Assembly (NCBI GenBank): GCA_009733575.1
Contig: ML769499.1
Location: 1-64,000 of the forward strand
Reading direction: 5' to 3'
Source: Gymnopus androsaceus JB14
Taxonomy: Eukaryota > Basidiomycota > Agaricomycetes > Agaricales > Omphalotaceae
Length of the DNA stretch: 64,000 nucleotides
The notes beneath the pieces were generated by a model. It worked only from the letters and a program-made list of their open reading frames with translations, did not search any database and was not told the origin of the DNA. Of the stretch, positions 1-11,780 are shown piece by piece. Positions within the stretch are counted from its first letter, which is position 1. Every line of letters starts with the position of its first letter. The translations under genes were made by a program, and so were the position numbers.

Positions 1-436
1 ACGTACTGGCAGGGCGGTATGGCTTGCAGGCGAGCCTGGGTCGCTGAATCAACGCGACCCGATCCACCCCTGTGTTCTATTCTTCTTTTCCAAAGTGTAA
101 CTACATATCTTCTTACCTTAAACGAATCTTTGTAGTCATATTTAATCTGCTTATAATTGTGAACTAATCAATAATCCCATATCCAAGGTGATCGCTCCTC
201 ATGCCTGTGTCTCTCGTACCTTGTGAAACATTTTGGCTACATTCCGGTCAAGACTCATGGTTTATTGGATATCAGCTTACCGTAAATCTACTGGACCTAC
301 TCGAGACCGGAATTCCAAGCAACATTCTGCCAATGATGACGAGCAAGTTCACGATGATTTTTGACGACATAAGTATCAGGGGTTCGCGCAAAGTACTCGA
401 GTGTGGAGGCTGCACGATATCCCTGGAATAAATTAC
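1..436. repeat. shared 3' flank of the DUF6534 / delta-COP block
   Basis: No gene is seen. The sequence closely matches 6700-7030 and 24000-24430, which in those places lie between the end of a DUF6534 copy and the end of a convergent delta-COP copy. It marks the left edge of another such block that is cut off by the window start. Confidence 0.7.
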
Positions 437-756
437 ATGCAGTTATATATCTAAACAACCAAGTACTCATCGAATCAACCGACAACGTCTCTACGTTCCC
501 TCTCGCAGTCTTTGCAATACTCGCCACATTCACCCCTGCCTCCCTTTCCCAAAAAAAGATACATCCACAGGGAAGAATGCAGCTGCGTCGTCTCCCCCGA
601 CATTGAATATAAGTGAGCCGGATTTAGTGTCCGAGTCGACAGAGATGACGGGGATTGTCCATGCGATTGAGTGAGAGGAAGGGTTTAGGGACCAGTCGTC
701 AGTGTGGGAGGAGACGGTTGAGTGAGAGCCGTCACTGCGGATGTATTAATATTAGT
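437..756 (-). pseudogene. delta-COP last-exon fragment
   Basis: Reading leftwards, this matches the last exon of the intact delta-COP gene at 24436-26349: the MHD-type C-terminal beta-sandwich segment with GVNVASIAKTA-like and VETLSVDS-like strings. A short deletion near 470 removes the codons just before the normal C-terminus and shifts the frame. The upstream side is interrupted at 756 by a transposon-like insertion; a little of the previous exon resumes at 2494. It is a dead partial copy with no promoter or start. Confidence 0.8.
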
Positions 757-2493
757 CGGCATCAGGAAAACCGTTATATGCAAAAGATAAATAAAGTAAT
801 CAAAAAGTGAATAAAATGTGTGAAAATATGCAAAAATACATTGATTATGCAAATTATTCAAAGTTGCATGAGTTAGACATGTCCCTTGATAAAAACTGCA
901 ATATTTCCATAAGTTATACAATTCTACGCAATTTTATGCTCTATTATTCGCCAATATGAACAATCATATTGGCACTAAAAGTTCTTATACTAATCATATA
1001 CACCACCAAAGAAGCAAGAACATATATATATTGACTCAAGACGGTCACAGTTCAGTAACAATACAGTATATACATTCGACAGACGGGCCACGAGGAGCAA
1101 CAGACAAGGAGGAGCAATGAGTAGCGTTCAAGAAAATGACTAGTATATATCAGGTACCCCATCCGACTACGCACCATTGACATCCGACTCCCTAAAGAAC
1201 ATCAGGAACAGACATCACTGGGAACAAGCACTCACATTGCCTGAGTCAACAAATCTGTATGGCATACAAGATCGGTATATACACCAGGAGCAACAAGAGG
1301 CAACAATGGTGTATGTAGGTGTCGGACAGTGGGGTAGTAGCAGAAAACAAGCGGTATGTAGTAGACACATACACCACGTTCACCAGGCTGCTTCGAGGTG
1401 TAGCGGGAGCCAAGAAGAGTCGGTTTTGATCTTTTTAAAAGGCATCAAAAAAGAACGAAAAAATGATGAAAAATTCGACGTACGGTGTTGTCGGGACCAT
1501 TAATGGTAAGTTCGGTGTTGTTCGCATCAACACAAGAGTCGAGGTCTTAATAATTGTCAAAAATGAACAAAAATGATATAAAAACCACGTATGTCGAGAC
1601 AACCGATGGCAGGACCATCATTCTCATTGGCACCAAGAGGAGATTGTGCTGCTGCTGCGACAGTACTAAAGCGAGGCCGAGTCAGCGTGACACAAGAACA
1701 GAAAGTTAACCACATACAAGTATTGTACTAGATGGCACCATAGCAGTTCTACCGTTGAGCGACTTGCATCCAATAACAAAGATTGTTGAGGCCAGCTATT
1801 GTTGTCAGTTTGACAGAAGGTTTGGATGAGAATGAATCGGTGAAGAAACGACTCATAAAACTTGAGGGTAGGAAGATGTGAAGGGAGAGAAGTGAGGGAA
1901 GATGGTGGTTGAGAGAAGAAAAGACGATCAACAATGAAATCAACTTGACAACGTGATGTGATGTCATTGATTTAGGGCAGGTTCCGGCTTCTAGCCGAAT
2001 GACATGACATCTCCGATTGATTCGCTAGTGGATGTCCCGACTTATGGCTTGCCCCTCCTCAGACCCGACCCTAAGACAGAGCCCAGTCCACTCCAGAAAA
2101 AGAAGTTTAAATAAGTTGGATTTGTTAACTCTTGTAACTTTGCTCAAAATAGGCATAATTATGCATAATTATGCAAATTTCACCAACTTAGAGCAACTTA
2201 GCTCGTTGTAATAACATTGAATGTCTTGACATGCATGATAGTGGTTTGGGCATGAACTCTTTGCCTCTTGAGGTTCCACTGACAGGAAATTCATTTCCTC
2301 ATGCAGCTCGGCAAATGTGGAAACTTGTGTGGAAATTGCATAAGAAATGCTCTGAATGCATTAAATTGCATAATTTATGACATTTTTGTCTCAATTTGTC
2401 TTATTTATGCTATTTTGACACATAATGTACAATATTCTGTGATTTTATGCAAAGTTTTCATAACTTTGCATATTAAGCTTTTCCTGATGTCTG
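757..2493. mobile_element. 1.7-kb non-autonomous TIR element
   Basis: The insertion is delimited by comparison with the uninterrupted site at 7350-7390. The ends are short imperfect inverted repeats sharing CATCAGGAAAA, and the trinucleotide AGT flanks both sides (754-756 and 2494-2496), consistent with a 3-bp target duplication. The interior is AT-rich, with several ATGCAAA/TTTGCAT-type motifs near both ends. None of the small open frames inside resembles a transposase, so I regard it as non-autonomous. The superfamily is unknown. Confidence 0.6.
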
Positions 2494-2558
2494 AGTATGA
2501 GTATGAGGAAGCAGGGACGTACGGTAAAGGAGTGGAGATGACCACGACGTGCAAGGAG
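2494..2558 (-). pseudogene. delta-COP penultimate-exon remnant
   Basis: This is a short continuation of the fragment at 437-756 beyond the inserted element. On the minus strand it reads the end of delta-COP exon 6 and its donor (the SIPLP/GTACGT region). It is cut at about 2558, where sequence of an ENTH-domain exon in the opposite orientation begins, so two inverted fragments meet here. Confidence 0.65.
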
Positions 2559-4017
2559 ACATGTACTTTTGCCACATAGTGCGAAATTAACTAGAGCCTC
2601 ACTGTTCGACTTCCGGGACAATATCTAACAAAAGGCGGCGAAGGTGCGACTGCTAGTTTTATCCTCAAAAAACACTACTCATCCTCTGCCAGCTGTAATC
2701 TCTCGCCAATTCCGCGATATGACGCGAGCCCGTATCAAATTCCTGTTTGCCTCCTCCCCAAAATCACCTCTACAGGGACTCAACACACGACCGTCGAAAC
2801 CGCCGACGTCCGTTACATCTGCCAACCACTTAAGGATCTATACGTTCTCCTAATCACCAATAAAACTTCCAATATCCTCTTGGGCATTGACACTCTTCAT
2901 CTTTTCGCTCGCGTCGTTTCTGACTTGTGCAGGACTGCTGAAGAACGAGAGATTCTAAGCAAGTCGTTTGAGATTCTCGGTGCGTTTGATGAAGTCGTGA
3001 GTATGGGTTTCAGAGAGCAGGCTAGAAGTGTCACGAAGAAAAGGTTCCATTGCTAGGGTAAGCTAGCCATAACTAACACTAACAATCACTCTCCACTAAT
3101 TTATACTCCCAGAACAAAGAAGCTGAAGCCAAAGAAAAACTCAAGCGTCGTGCCAAGCAGTTGGAAATGCAATGTAGGGAGCAACATCGTAGTTCAGGAG
3201 GAGGCGGAAACAGCTACCTTGGTGGGGGAGTGAGTTGGTATTCTGCTGTACCCAGATTCGACACCTCGGACCCGTTACCGACACGTATCACTACATCTTC
3301 CCCAGCACCAGCATCCTCTACTCGCGCTCCTGCTTTCAAGGGTACTGGTATGACACTTGGTAGCAAAAAAGCCAAGCAGGCTGAACTTCTCGACGCCATG
3401 GGAGGAGCTGCTCTTGAAACAACTTCCGTCTCTCTGGACATTTCTGCTCCTTCTACTCCTTCTATTACTGCCTCTCTTGCGGCTGCGCCAGCGTCTAGCG
3501 AGAGAGGAAGTGTACCAGAAATTGTAGCCGAAAGGTAGGCAACCCATTCTTTTCTTCATTCATCAGATACTAAAATTCTCAGCGTCCACATTGTCATCAA
3601 AGAACAACTCTCCCTCTCCCTCTTCCGAGACGGCGGCGTCCAATCAATGAAGCTCGAAGGCGACATGAACCTCATAACCGACGCCGATCTCGCACACATC
3701 AAGATCCCTCGCTCACTCCCCTGCCAACTTTGGAAACAGTGTGCAGTTTAAACAGTGTCCCAACGTGGCGAAACTCGCACCGGGAGGGGGACATGTCGTT
3801 GCGGTGAAGGATCCGTCGAGGACTTTTCCTGTTGGGCAGAGTTTAGCTGTATTGAAATAGAGGTATGCGGGTACGGATGAGAGTAATGTTCCTCTGTCGA
3901 GTACGTGGTTTACTTGCATATACCCTTCACTTGCTTATTGTTTGATAGTCAATTGCTGGCCAACGCCTTCTAATGATGGGACTTGCGAAGTTTCCACCTC
4001 GAAAATGAAAGCCTCGC
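2559..4017 (+). pseudogene. ENTH::delta-COP chimeric fragment (copy 1)
   Basis: It starts with the end of an epsin ENTH-domain segment (SLTV.., then FRDNI) and passes directly into delta-COP from exon 2 onward: the longin-like part (ISRQFRDMTRARI), the NKEAEAKEKLKRRAKQ linker, the Ala/Ser-rich hinge, and the first half of the mu-homology domain. Lesions include a deletion after GFREQ, a frameshifting deletion near 3700-3720, and TGG to TAG in the VLKWRYAG motif near 3858. It stops at about 4017, where an inverted ENTH piece is joined. It is not expected to encode a functional protein. Confidence 0.8.
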
Positions 4018-4245
4018 CAGTTCTTGCCCTTGTCATTCATTCTCTTGTCCAACATTTCCATAATTTCTACAATTACTGATTCAGATATCTCATCTAAAGC
4101 CGTGCCAGACGGTCCCCAAGCATCATTACTGGTCGCATTCCGAACCTTTGCTTGCGTATCTGAGTAGCCCTTGGTGTAATTTTTAGTGACGAAGAGCAGA
4201 AGTTAGATAAACGCTCAAGCGTGCCTATTTTTCCAACTTGAATCT
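4018..4245 (-). pseudogene. epsin ENTH-domain fragment
   Basis: The minus strand encodes pieces of the ENTH signature (YSDTQAKVR, then a SND-like GPSGTALDEISE stretch), followed by FVEIMEMLDKR. ENTH domains bind PIP2 at the plasma membrane in clathrin endocytosis. Only the first exons are present, with no start codon in frame and an inverted junction to delta-COP on one side. The complete epsin gene is not in this window. Confidence 0.7.
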
Positions 4246-4974
4246 CAACGTCAACCAACTACACTAGACGTTGAGATTAGATGCCTATGTACAGTCTAGG
4301 TAAGACGGCAAGCTTTAACCAAGCTCTACACCCTGTGCGGAACGCGAATTGAGACTCGGACTTCAAGCTCAGGATTCATTCTACTTGTATCTCTTCCATG
4401 GTGTCAATTCCGCTATTAACAAAGTTGAATCAAATGAATAACGAGGCATCTCCGGACTGTCAAGATCGAGTCTGTGAGGGTATTTCATCGCTGGTCAATC
4501 GCTATCTCCGTACGCGGATAATGAATATTGTGTATACTTTGGATGCACTTCATACTGTTACGATTGCAATCCTACAACCAGCTCCCGAGGAAGTATTACT
4601 GTGTTCCAATTCACACGTGAACAATGGACTCCAGAGCATGGATTATATGGAGAACACTGCGAGTGGCTCAAGCTCCTGTGATCTACAAGACGCACAAGGG
4701 ATTCCGGAGGAGCTTTGCTGAGCCTAGCTGACAAGAGGCTATGTACACCCCCAGGTGCCGTACTACGAGACGACCCTGACCTGACCCTTGCCTCCTGAAC
4801 GAATACAGCTCTCGGAAGCTCTCGGACAGCAGAAATGGGATTCGGCAAAGATGTACTGTAAACCTTAATCCCTCAATCTAATAGGCTGTAATTATGATAT
4901 ATATGTGTATAGTAGGTCTCGGTGGTGTATTTCCTCCCACCCACTCACTCACCAGAAACCACTATCACTTCAAG
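4246..4974. other. repeated 5' region upstream of DUF6534 copy A
   Basis: No convincing gene. It contains sequence shared with 10800-11000 and, inverted, with 37560-37620 and 40620-40710 (a conserved stretch around TGGAGAACACTGC). The last 250 bp (4730-4974) match the upstream regions of copies D (21960-22241) and E (36966-37200, inverted), so this probably carries the original DUF6534 promoter. Confidence 0.5.
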
Positions 4975-6700
4975 ATGTCGGGCCTTTCTGCAGTGGAGCA
5001 GACCCAGATTAATCTTTCATTGGGAGCTATAGTGGGTCTCTTAAAAGCGAATCTAAATTTGAGGAAGCTAATGGCACTCAACAGGTTGTCAGCAACTGCC
5101 TTTTGGTTCGTACAAGTCTCTGATCTGACATGATTTGAGCTCAAGTACTGTTGAGTTACAGTACTTAACAATGGGTATTGTGCTTAGTGCCGGTGAGTGC
5201 TTGAGCCTATAGTGGCCCTCACATTCGCGATAATTACATGAACTCGCCTTTCACTAGCATGGACCTATTTCTCCTAGTTCCCCAATGATAAATGGTGGTT
5301 CAAAGTCCTAGTTATTCTGTGTGTCAGCATGTGCATATGTGACACTATTGCAACTGGTTGGTATTGTTGTTGTTGTCCTTCGAGTCGCCTTCGAGCCTTA
5401 CTGATACTATTTTCCCAGGTATCTGGACTTATGACTGGGCCGTCGCAAATTATGCAAGTGAGTCTTGAGATCCAATCTCTTAGTAACGGTACCACCCTTA
5501 CTCTTCAGATCCTGCCGCACTGGTGTTCACCCATTGGGCGCTTTTCGTTGAACCTTTCCTTTTGTGAGATAGCCGCTGCTTTTTGGGGCTGCAGTGCTAA
5601 TGCTAACGGTTAACCGATTACCACTCGCAGGGCAACCTGTGCTCTCACTGTACAGCTCTTCTATGTTTCGCGCCTTTGGATAATGTCCATGAAAAACAAT
5701 TGGATTTTACCTGTAGTCATTGGATGTCTCTCCATATTGGGCTGGTGTACGAGAATCGTGCTGCTCTTCATCTAGAAAACACCTGTGACTTAAATATTCT
5801 TGAATATTCACAGGTATCGCTTGCTGGATGGTACACATTATAGCAACACACAAGCTTATCTCGGATCTGGACCTTCTCCTGTAAGTGAAGGACTTGCCTT
5901 CATCTGTAAACTGTCAGTTTCACTGCTGACCGACCATTAGACCTGTGGTCTATATATGGCTAGGGGGTTCCCTGTAAGTTCTTCTCCATTAAATCTGCAA
6001 AAACTGTGACCAAATATTTAAAAGAGGTGCGGATGCCTTGATCACAAGCTCAATGATCTACTACCTGGACCTCAGTTTCCGACACAAAACGCAACTAAAC
6101 CACCGTCTCCCGAGGTACGTTTAGCTGGGTCGTGAACTCCCATTGAGCATTTCTGCGACATTCTGACTGGTTTCCACATAGACGTTTCCGTAAACTCATC
6201 ATCCGGATAGTGGAATGCAACCTTCTGTCCCTCCTTACTCAAGCCATCACTATTGCTCTGTTCAATCATAGTAGCATTGGATTATATTTTGGCAAGTTCA
6301 GTCCAACCTCAAGCTGGATACTAATTAACCTCACCTCGCCTTGGTAGTCCTTACAGACATGACAATCGCCAAAGTTTATACATTCTCTCTACTTGTTGCT
6401 TGTACGTTCCCTCTTATTCCTCTCTCCCCAGCGTGATTATCCTCTGACTAAATACCTATTCCTTCAGTGAACTGTCGTCACTCTGACAATGATCCTGGGA
6501 CCAGCAATGGAGGGTTCTCTTCATCCAGAAGAGGAGGCATTGTGGAATTGACCGTTCTCCACACCAGTTCCTATCCAAGCACCCGGGCTTCACACTCCAC
6601 ATATACTCATCCAGCTGGTTCTCCGAGACAAGGAACAACTGGCAATTGTCAAGAGCAGACAAAGGGATTGGCGTTCAATGATGAGGTGCTACTCCCATGA
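4975..6700 (+). pseudogene. DUF6534 membrane protein, copy A (broken)
   Basis: It has the same 12-exon layout as intact copy D. Recognisable parts are the start MSGLSAVEQTQINLS, the KWWFKVLV helix, NNWILPVVIGCLSILGW, the family block GADALITSSMIYYLDL, and the C-terminal SLN-type tail after KVYTFSLL. Two lesions are clear: a 2-bp insertion in the short second exon (about 5152) and an in-frame TAG at 5275-5277 in exon 3, where the intact copies have AAG. Intron 10 begins with GC rather than GT. The 3' end has lost the usual last codons and runs on to TGA at 6698-6700. Confidence 0.8.
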
Positions 6701-7031
6701 GTGAATGATTTTTCTTGTTGGCTAGCGACCTGGCGTTGCAGAATTAACGTGACCCGATCCGCTCCTGTGTTCTATTCTTCTTATCCAAAGTACATATCTT
6801 CATACCTTAATCTTTGTAGTTATATTTCTGCTTATAATTGTGAACTAATCAATAATCAGCTTACCGTAAATCTACTGGACTTACTCGAGAACGGAAATTC
6901 CAACTCTGCTAATGATGATTTCCGCTTCAGATGACGAGAAAGTTCACGATGATTTTTGACGACATGTCAAAGAGGTTCGCGCAAAGTAGAGGCTGCAGTA
7001 CAATATTGCCGGAAGAACTTACACGCAGTTA

Positions 7032-9364
7032 TATATATATCTAAACAACCAAGTACTCATCCACGGTCAGAAGCAAATCAACCGAAAACGTCTCTACATC
7101 CCCTCCCGCAGTCTTTGCAATACTCGCCACATTCACCCCTGCCAAACTTCCTCTCCCAACAAACGATACATCCACAGGGAAGAATGCACCTGCATCGTCT
7201 CCCCCGACATTGAATATAAGTGAGCCGGATTTAGTATCCGAGTCGACAGAGATGACGGGGATTGTCCATGCGATTGAGTGAGATGAGGGGTTTAGGGACC
7301 AGTCGCCAGTGTGGGAGTAGACGGTTGGGTGAGAGCTGTGACGGCACTGCGGGTGGATTAATATTAGTATGAGTATGAGTATGAGGAGGCAGGGACGTAC
7401 GGTAAAGGAATGGAAATAACCACGTCGTGCAAGGCGAGGCTTTCATTTTCGAGTTCATCCTCGATGGAAACTTCGCAAGTCCCATCATTAGAAGGCGTTG
7501 GCCAGCAATTGACTATCAAACAATAAGCATGTGAAGCGTATACGCAAGTAAACCACGCACTTGACAGAGGAACATATGTTACTTTCATCTGTACCCGCTT
7601 ACCTCCATTGCAACACAGCCAAGCTCTGCCCAACAGGAAAAGCCCTGGACGGATCCTTCAACGTAACGACACGTCCCCCTCCCGGCGCGAATTTTGCCAC
7701 ATTGGGATGTTGTTTAAAGTGAAGACTGTTTCCAAAGTCGGCAGGGGATTGGGCGAGGCTGATCTTGATGTGTGCAAGATCGGCGTCGGTTATGAGCAGG
7801 TTCATGTCGCCTTTGAGTTCCATTGATTGGACACCGCCATCTCGGAGGAGGGAGAAGGAAAGTTGTTCTTTGATGACGATGTGGACACTGAGGGAATCTA
7901 GTATTTGATGAATGCAAAAAATAATGGGCTGCTTACCTCTCGGCTACGACTTCTGGTACACTTCTTTTCTCGCTAGATACTGGCGCAGCCACACGAGATA
8001 CAGCAATAGAAGGAGTAGAAGGAGCAGAAATGTTCGGAGAGACGGAAGTTGTTTCAAGAGCAGCTCCTCCCATGGTGTCGAGAAGTTCAGCCTGCTTGGC
8101 CTTTTTGCTACCAAGCTTCATACCAGTACCCTTGGAAGCAGGAGCGCGAGTAGAGGATGTCGGTGCTGGGGAAGATGTAGTGATACGCATCAGTATTGGC
8201 TCCGGAGCGTTGAATCTGGGTACAGCAGAATACCCAGTCACTCCCCCCGCCAAGGTAGCCGCTTCCGTCTACTCCTAAACTAGTGGTTCGACGCTGTTGC
8301 TCCCTACGTTGCGTTTCCAACTGCTTGGCACGACGCTTGAGTTCTTCTTTGGCTTCAGCTTCTTTGTTCTGGGAGTATAAATTAGTAAAGAGTGATTGTT
8401 AGTTATGGCTAGCTTACCCTAGCAATGGAACCTTTTCTTCGTGACAATTCTAACCTGCTCTCTAAAACCCATACTCACGACTTCATCAAACGCGCCGAGA
8501 ATCTCAAACGACTTGCTTAGAATCTCTCGTTCTTCAGCAGACCTGCACATGTCAGAAATGATGCGAGCGAAAAGGAAGAGTGTCAATGTCCAAGAGGATA
8601 TTGGAAGTTTTGTTGGTGATTAGGAGGACATATAGATCCTTGAGTGGTTGGTAGACATAACGGACGTCGGTGGTTTCGACGGTCGTGCGTTGGGTGTTTG
8701 TAGGGATGAGTTTGGGAAAGGAAGCTAGTAGGGATTCGATATGAGCTCGCGTCGTATCGCGGAATTGGCGAGAGATTCCAGCTGGCAGAGGATGAGTGGT
8801 GTTTTTGGGGAATAAAACTAGCGGTCGCACCTTTTCCGCCTTTTGTTAGATGTTGACCTGGAAGTTGGAGGTGACGACGTTCTCCGAGCCCTGATGTAGA
8901 CAATAGTCGAGAACAGTGAGGCTCTAGAATTGAACGTTGATTTCGCACTATGTGGCGAGAGTGCAATCGGGACGCACTTTGAAGACATGTCTCCAGCTCT
9001 TGCCCTTGTCAATGTCATTCAGTCTCTTGTCCAACATTTCCATAATTTCTACAAAGTCTCCCCTATGCAAATAGGTGAACCCTAGCTCCAGAATCGACAA
9101 AAGCACTTACTGATTATACGTCAAGTTAGATATCTCATTTAAAGCTGTGCCAGACGGTCCCCAAGCATCGTTACTCGTAGCATCCCGAACCTTGGCTTGC
9201 GTATCTGAATAGCCCTTGGTGTAATTTTTAGTCACACGAATAGCAGCTTTACCGAAATGTTGCACGTCGGAGAGAGAAGCTAAATAAGCGCTCAAGCCAA
9301 GGTGCCCATTTTTATCGATACTACTATGGTACACAGGGATATGCTTCCGATGCAGTTGGGGCAC
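7032..9364 (-). pseudogene. ENTH::delta-COP chimera, copy 2
   Basis: On the minus strand it begins with ENTH sequence (HFGKAAIRVTKNYTKGYSD, then SNDAWGPSG) at 9364-8850. Stop codons follow, then delta-COP from exon 2 down to the last exon (about 8850-7032), in gene order. The longin-like part frameshifts near DIDTL (about 8590), part of the linker is deleted, and the hinge and mu-homology regions carry substitutions and small indels. It is convergent with DUF6534 copy A, the same tail-to-tail arrangement seen for copy D and intact delta-COP. Confidence 0.85.
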
Positions 9365-9699
9365 AATGAAAGAAGCTATTAAAATTCTGAGTAGACAGAT
9401 TGTTTTGGCCTACTTTAAAACCCCCAAATTGAGCTTCCTAGATTTTTCACAATTTTCCTTGTTGCGTCGGGCGCTGCCCGAGCAAAAACAAGGATATGCT
9501 GTTTTTTGATGGCTGTAGTCACCGTCCTGTCACGTAGCGGCAAAGCTGGCAGAACCGGCAGTCTCACAGAACCGCCGATGACGTTTTCAAAATCAGATTG
9601 CGCTGGTCACAGTTGGCGTCCAACCGCCCCACGCACGTGACATTTTCACCTTAATAAGGAAATGATTACGAGTGAACCGGTTCAAGAGTACAATCACAT

Positions 9700-10160
9700 G
9701 CTGTTACGGGGCGCCGGCCCCGGGGCGGCCACTGCGCGTGGTGCTTTGGGGGAACGACGTTCCCCCAAACCCCTTCCTTTCGCTGCCGCGAGCCCACTGC
9801 GTGGCGCTTCCGCTGCGCGCGGCCTTTCCTGGCTTTTCCGGGTTATTTCAGCTGTTCCAAAAAACCTAGGCCACTTCGTAATTTTGCTGCAGTGACGCAA
9901 GACATTCAATTCTGGTGGGGCTTGTAGGCGATTGAATCAACCGGAGTAGCAACTGAATAGGGAGCCGTATGTAAACAATTTTTTGAAGTGGCCTAGGTTT
10001 TTTGGAACAGCTGTTAGTGGTGAAAGTATTTTTTTGGACTCTGATTGCGGCGCCAGCCGCGACGGCCACTGCGTGGAGCGCTGGGTGGAAACTATGTTTC
10101 CCCCAGACCCCCTTCCTTACGCTGCCGCGAGGGCTTTAGCCTGCGGCGCCGGTTGAGCAA
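9700..10160. repeat. GC-rich duplicated module
   Basis: Two related GC-rich stretches (about 9705-9810 and 10045-10150) share the order CGGCCACTGCG, then a run of G or C around CGTTCCCCC, then CCTTCCTT.CGCTGCCGCGAG. The composition is strikingly different from the AT-rich surroundings. The first contains a perfect hairpin around GGGGGAACGACGTTCCCCC. No coding potential is seen. The pair encloses the long hairpin at 9849-10013, so the whole may be one element. Confidence 0.6.
9849..10013. repeat. 29-bp perfect inverted repeat (hairpin)
   Basis: The 29 bases at 9849-9877, starting CAGCTGTTCC, are exactly reverse-complemented at 9985-10013, with 107 bp between. This suggests a small foldback or the end structure of a non-autonomous element. 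Confidence 0.85.
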
Positions 10161-10179
10161 AAAAATAAAATAAAATATT

Positions 10180-10265
10180 ACTGCACGGTACGGTAATCGA
10201 ACGCACATGGAGTGAGACATATTATGCACCAAACTAGCAATATAACCATTATACTATGAAGCAGT
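10180..10265 (-). other. tRNA-derived (SINE-like) sequence
   Basis: On the minus strand, ACTGC at the 5' side can pair with GCAGT at the 3' side. An A-box-like TAGTATAATGG and a B-box-like GTTCGATTACC are correctly ordered, as in Asp/Glu-type tRNAs. The anticodon arm does not fold well, so it is not a working tRNA. It is followed by an A/T-rich AATATTTTATTTT tail and GC-rich DNA, which suggests a tRNA-derived SINE. A second candidate is at 51861-51924. Confidence 0.45.
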
Positions 10266-11780
10266 GTATTGGTTGCACTGTAACTACGTTATAGCCCTTC
10301 TGACAGGTCACGTAATTTACGAACCGGCTTGATTTCCGAAAACAGTAGTCACGTGTATGGGGCGGTTGGTCAAAACCTGCTGGTCACTGCCGAGCGGAAC
10401 GGCACAGTCAATTGTCACGCTCAAGCTCTCTCTTTACCGGTTCCTCTCTCCATCATGCTATTCTTCATGTTTCTCTTAGAAATATTAGATCTGACCTCGT
10501 CTGATATACACTTGGGTGTGTAGCACTTCGCCCACACTTTTGTAATTCATTTTCTTGTGTTCCTGAATGTTTGATGGGTGTATGCGACTCTCTCCGCTCA
10601 ATGTTTATTTTATTGTACTCATTTGCCTCAAGTACACCTTCTATAAAGTATCTGGCACTGACAAATATAAGGTAAAGATGTTATAAAATAATCGTGAAAG
10701 CTGCCCGATTACAAAACCTTGCTTCATCGAGCATTTTATGCAGAAAAGCATATCCCTGTCCGCAGCATATCCCTGCGTACCATAGTATCCGTATGTGATG
10801 TTTTATGTACTTGACCAAAATTCTTTTCCGGATATGCGCAGAATGCAAATTTGCAAGCCTCCGACCATTGACCAGCTCCAGAGGACGTGCGCGTGCAGTG
10901 GACTCCGGGACATGGAATATATGGAGAACACTGCAGCTGGCTCAGGCTCCTGTGATCTACAAGACGCAAAAATCAATACAGGTCACAGCGGATGCCAGCT
11001 CGTCCGTCAAAAGTCTGCCTTTTCTGATTCATGCATTTCGCAGGATAATCAAGCTGGCAGCCGCTAGGAAAATCTACTGGATAGGGTTGGTACGTCTCAG
11101 GCTCCCTTTTCATGGATCTTGCCGCCAATCGTGAAGCAAGTGGAAATGTTCATTGTCACTGACATGCAGAAGTTACGTGATGTTCATTCTATAAGGTTTT
11201 TTAAGCCTTTACATCCTAGTCTTGAACACTTAAAAAGTGCAGGTACTTTAATGCAAGAGAAAGGAGGAGCGTCTATGGAGGAAAATGGTAATATCAAGAC
11301 AATGGCATTATGGCAGACTCAATGAACGAGAGCCGCCATTTCGCGATACATTCGCTCGATGCTTGGTGACATGAAAGCACCTCAGATCCCAGGACATGGC
11401 CGATGTAGTGACCTCGCTCCTTAATGTACACAGGTCCCAGACGGCGAAGTAGATCCGTGGCCAGAATGGAACATTCGTTTACTGTTTTTTACTTGGTGCA
11501 TTATGCACAAAATTTATTTACCCTTAGTAGGTGCGTGTGTTCCATAGCTGTCTTGTGGCATAGAATGTATGTTGGACGGTAAACTGGTTGTTCGGAAACG
11601 GACCTTGACCAGTATAATTTATGACCTATCCCATCCTATCCCTTGATCCAAGTGCCCTTAGGCCGTAATCTGTCGTTACCATATATAGAGTTCAAGCGGT
11701 GCAACTGTCCTATCATCCTTTCCACTCCGCCCAAACCGCTTGCTGTTCTCCCCAGCACCTGAAAGCAATATTCCTTCAAG
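10266..11780. other. gene-poor stretch with repeat fragments
   Basis: No gene was recognised. The stretch at 10860-10975 repeats the TGGAGAACACTGC-containing sequence seen upstream of other DUF6534 copies. The small open frames overlap one another on the same bases and resemble no family. The last 200 bp form the 5' flank of DUF6534 copy B. Confidence 0.5.

Noticed and set aside
3161..3559. Long open frames on both strands over delta-COP hinges (also at 8030, 25297)
   Set aside because: They are shadows of the Ala/Ser-rich hinge exon in other frames; the true strand is fixed by the flanking exons.
4600..4720. Repeated frame around SGTWN/MEYMENTA in several 5' flanks as a gene
   Set aside because: It is conserved as DNA among duplicated flanks, but different frames are open in different copies and no family was recognised.
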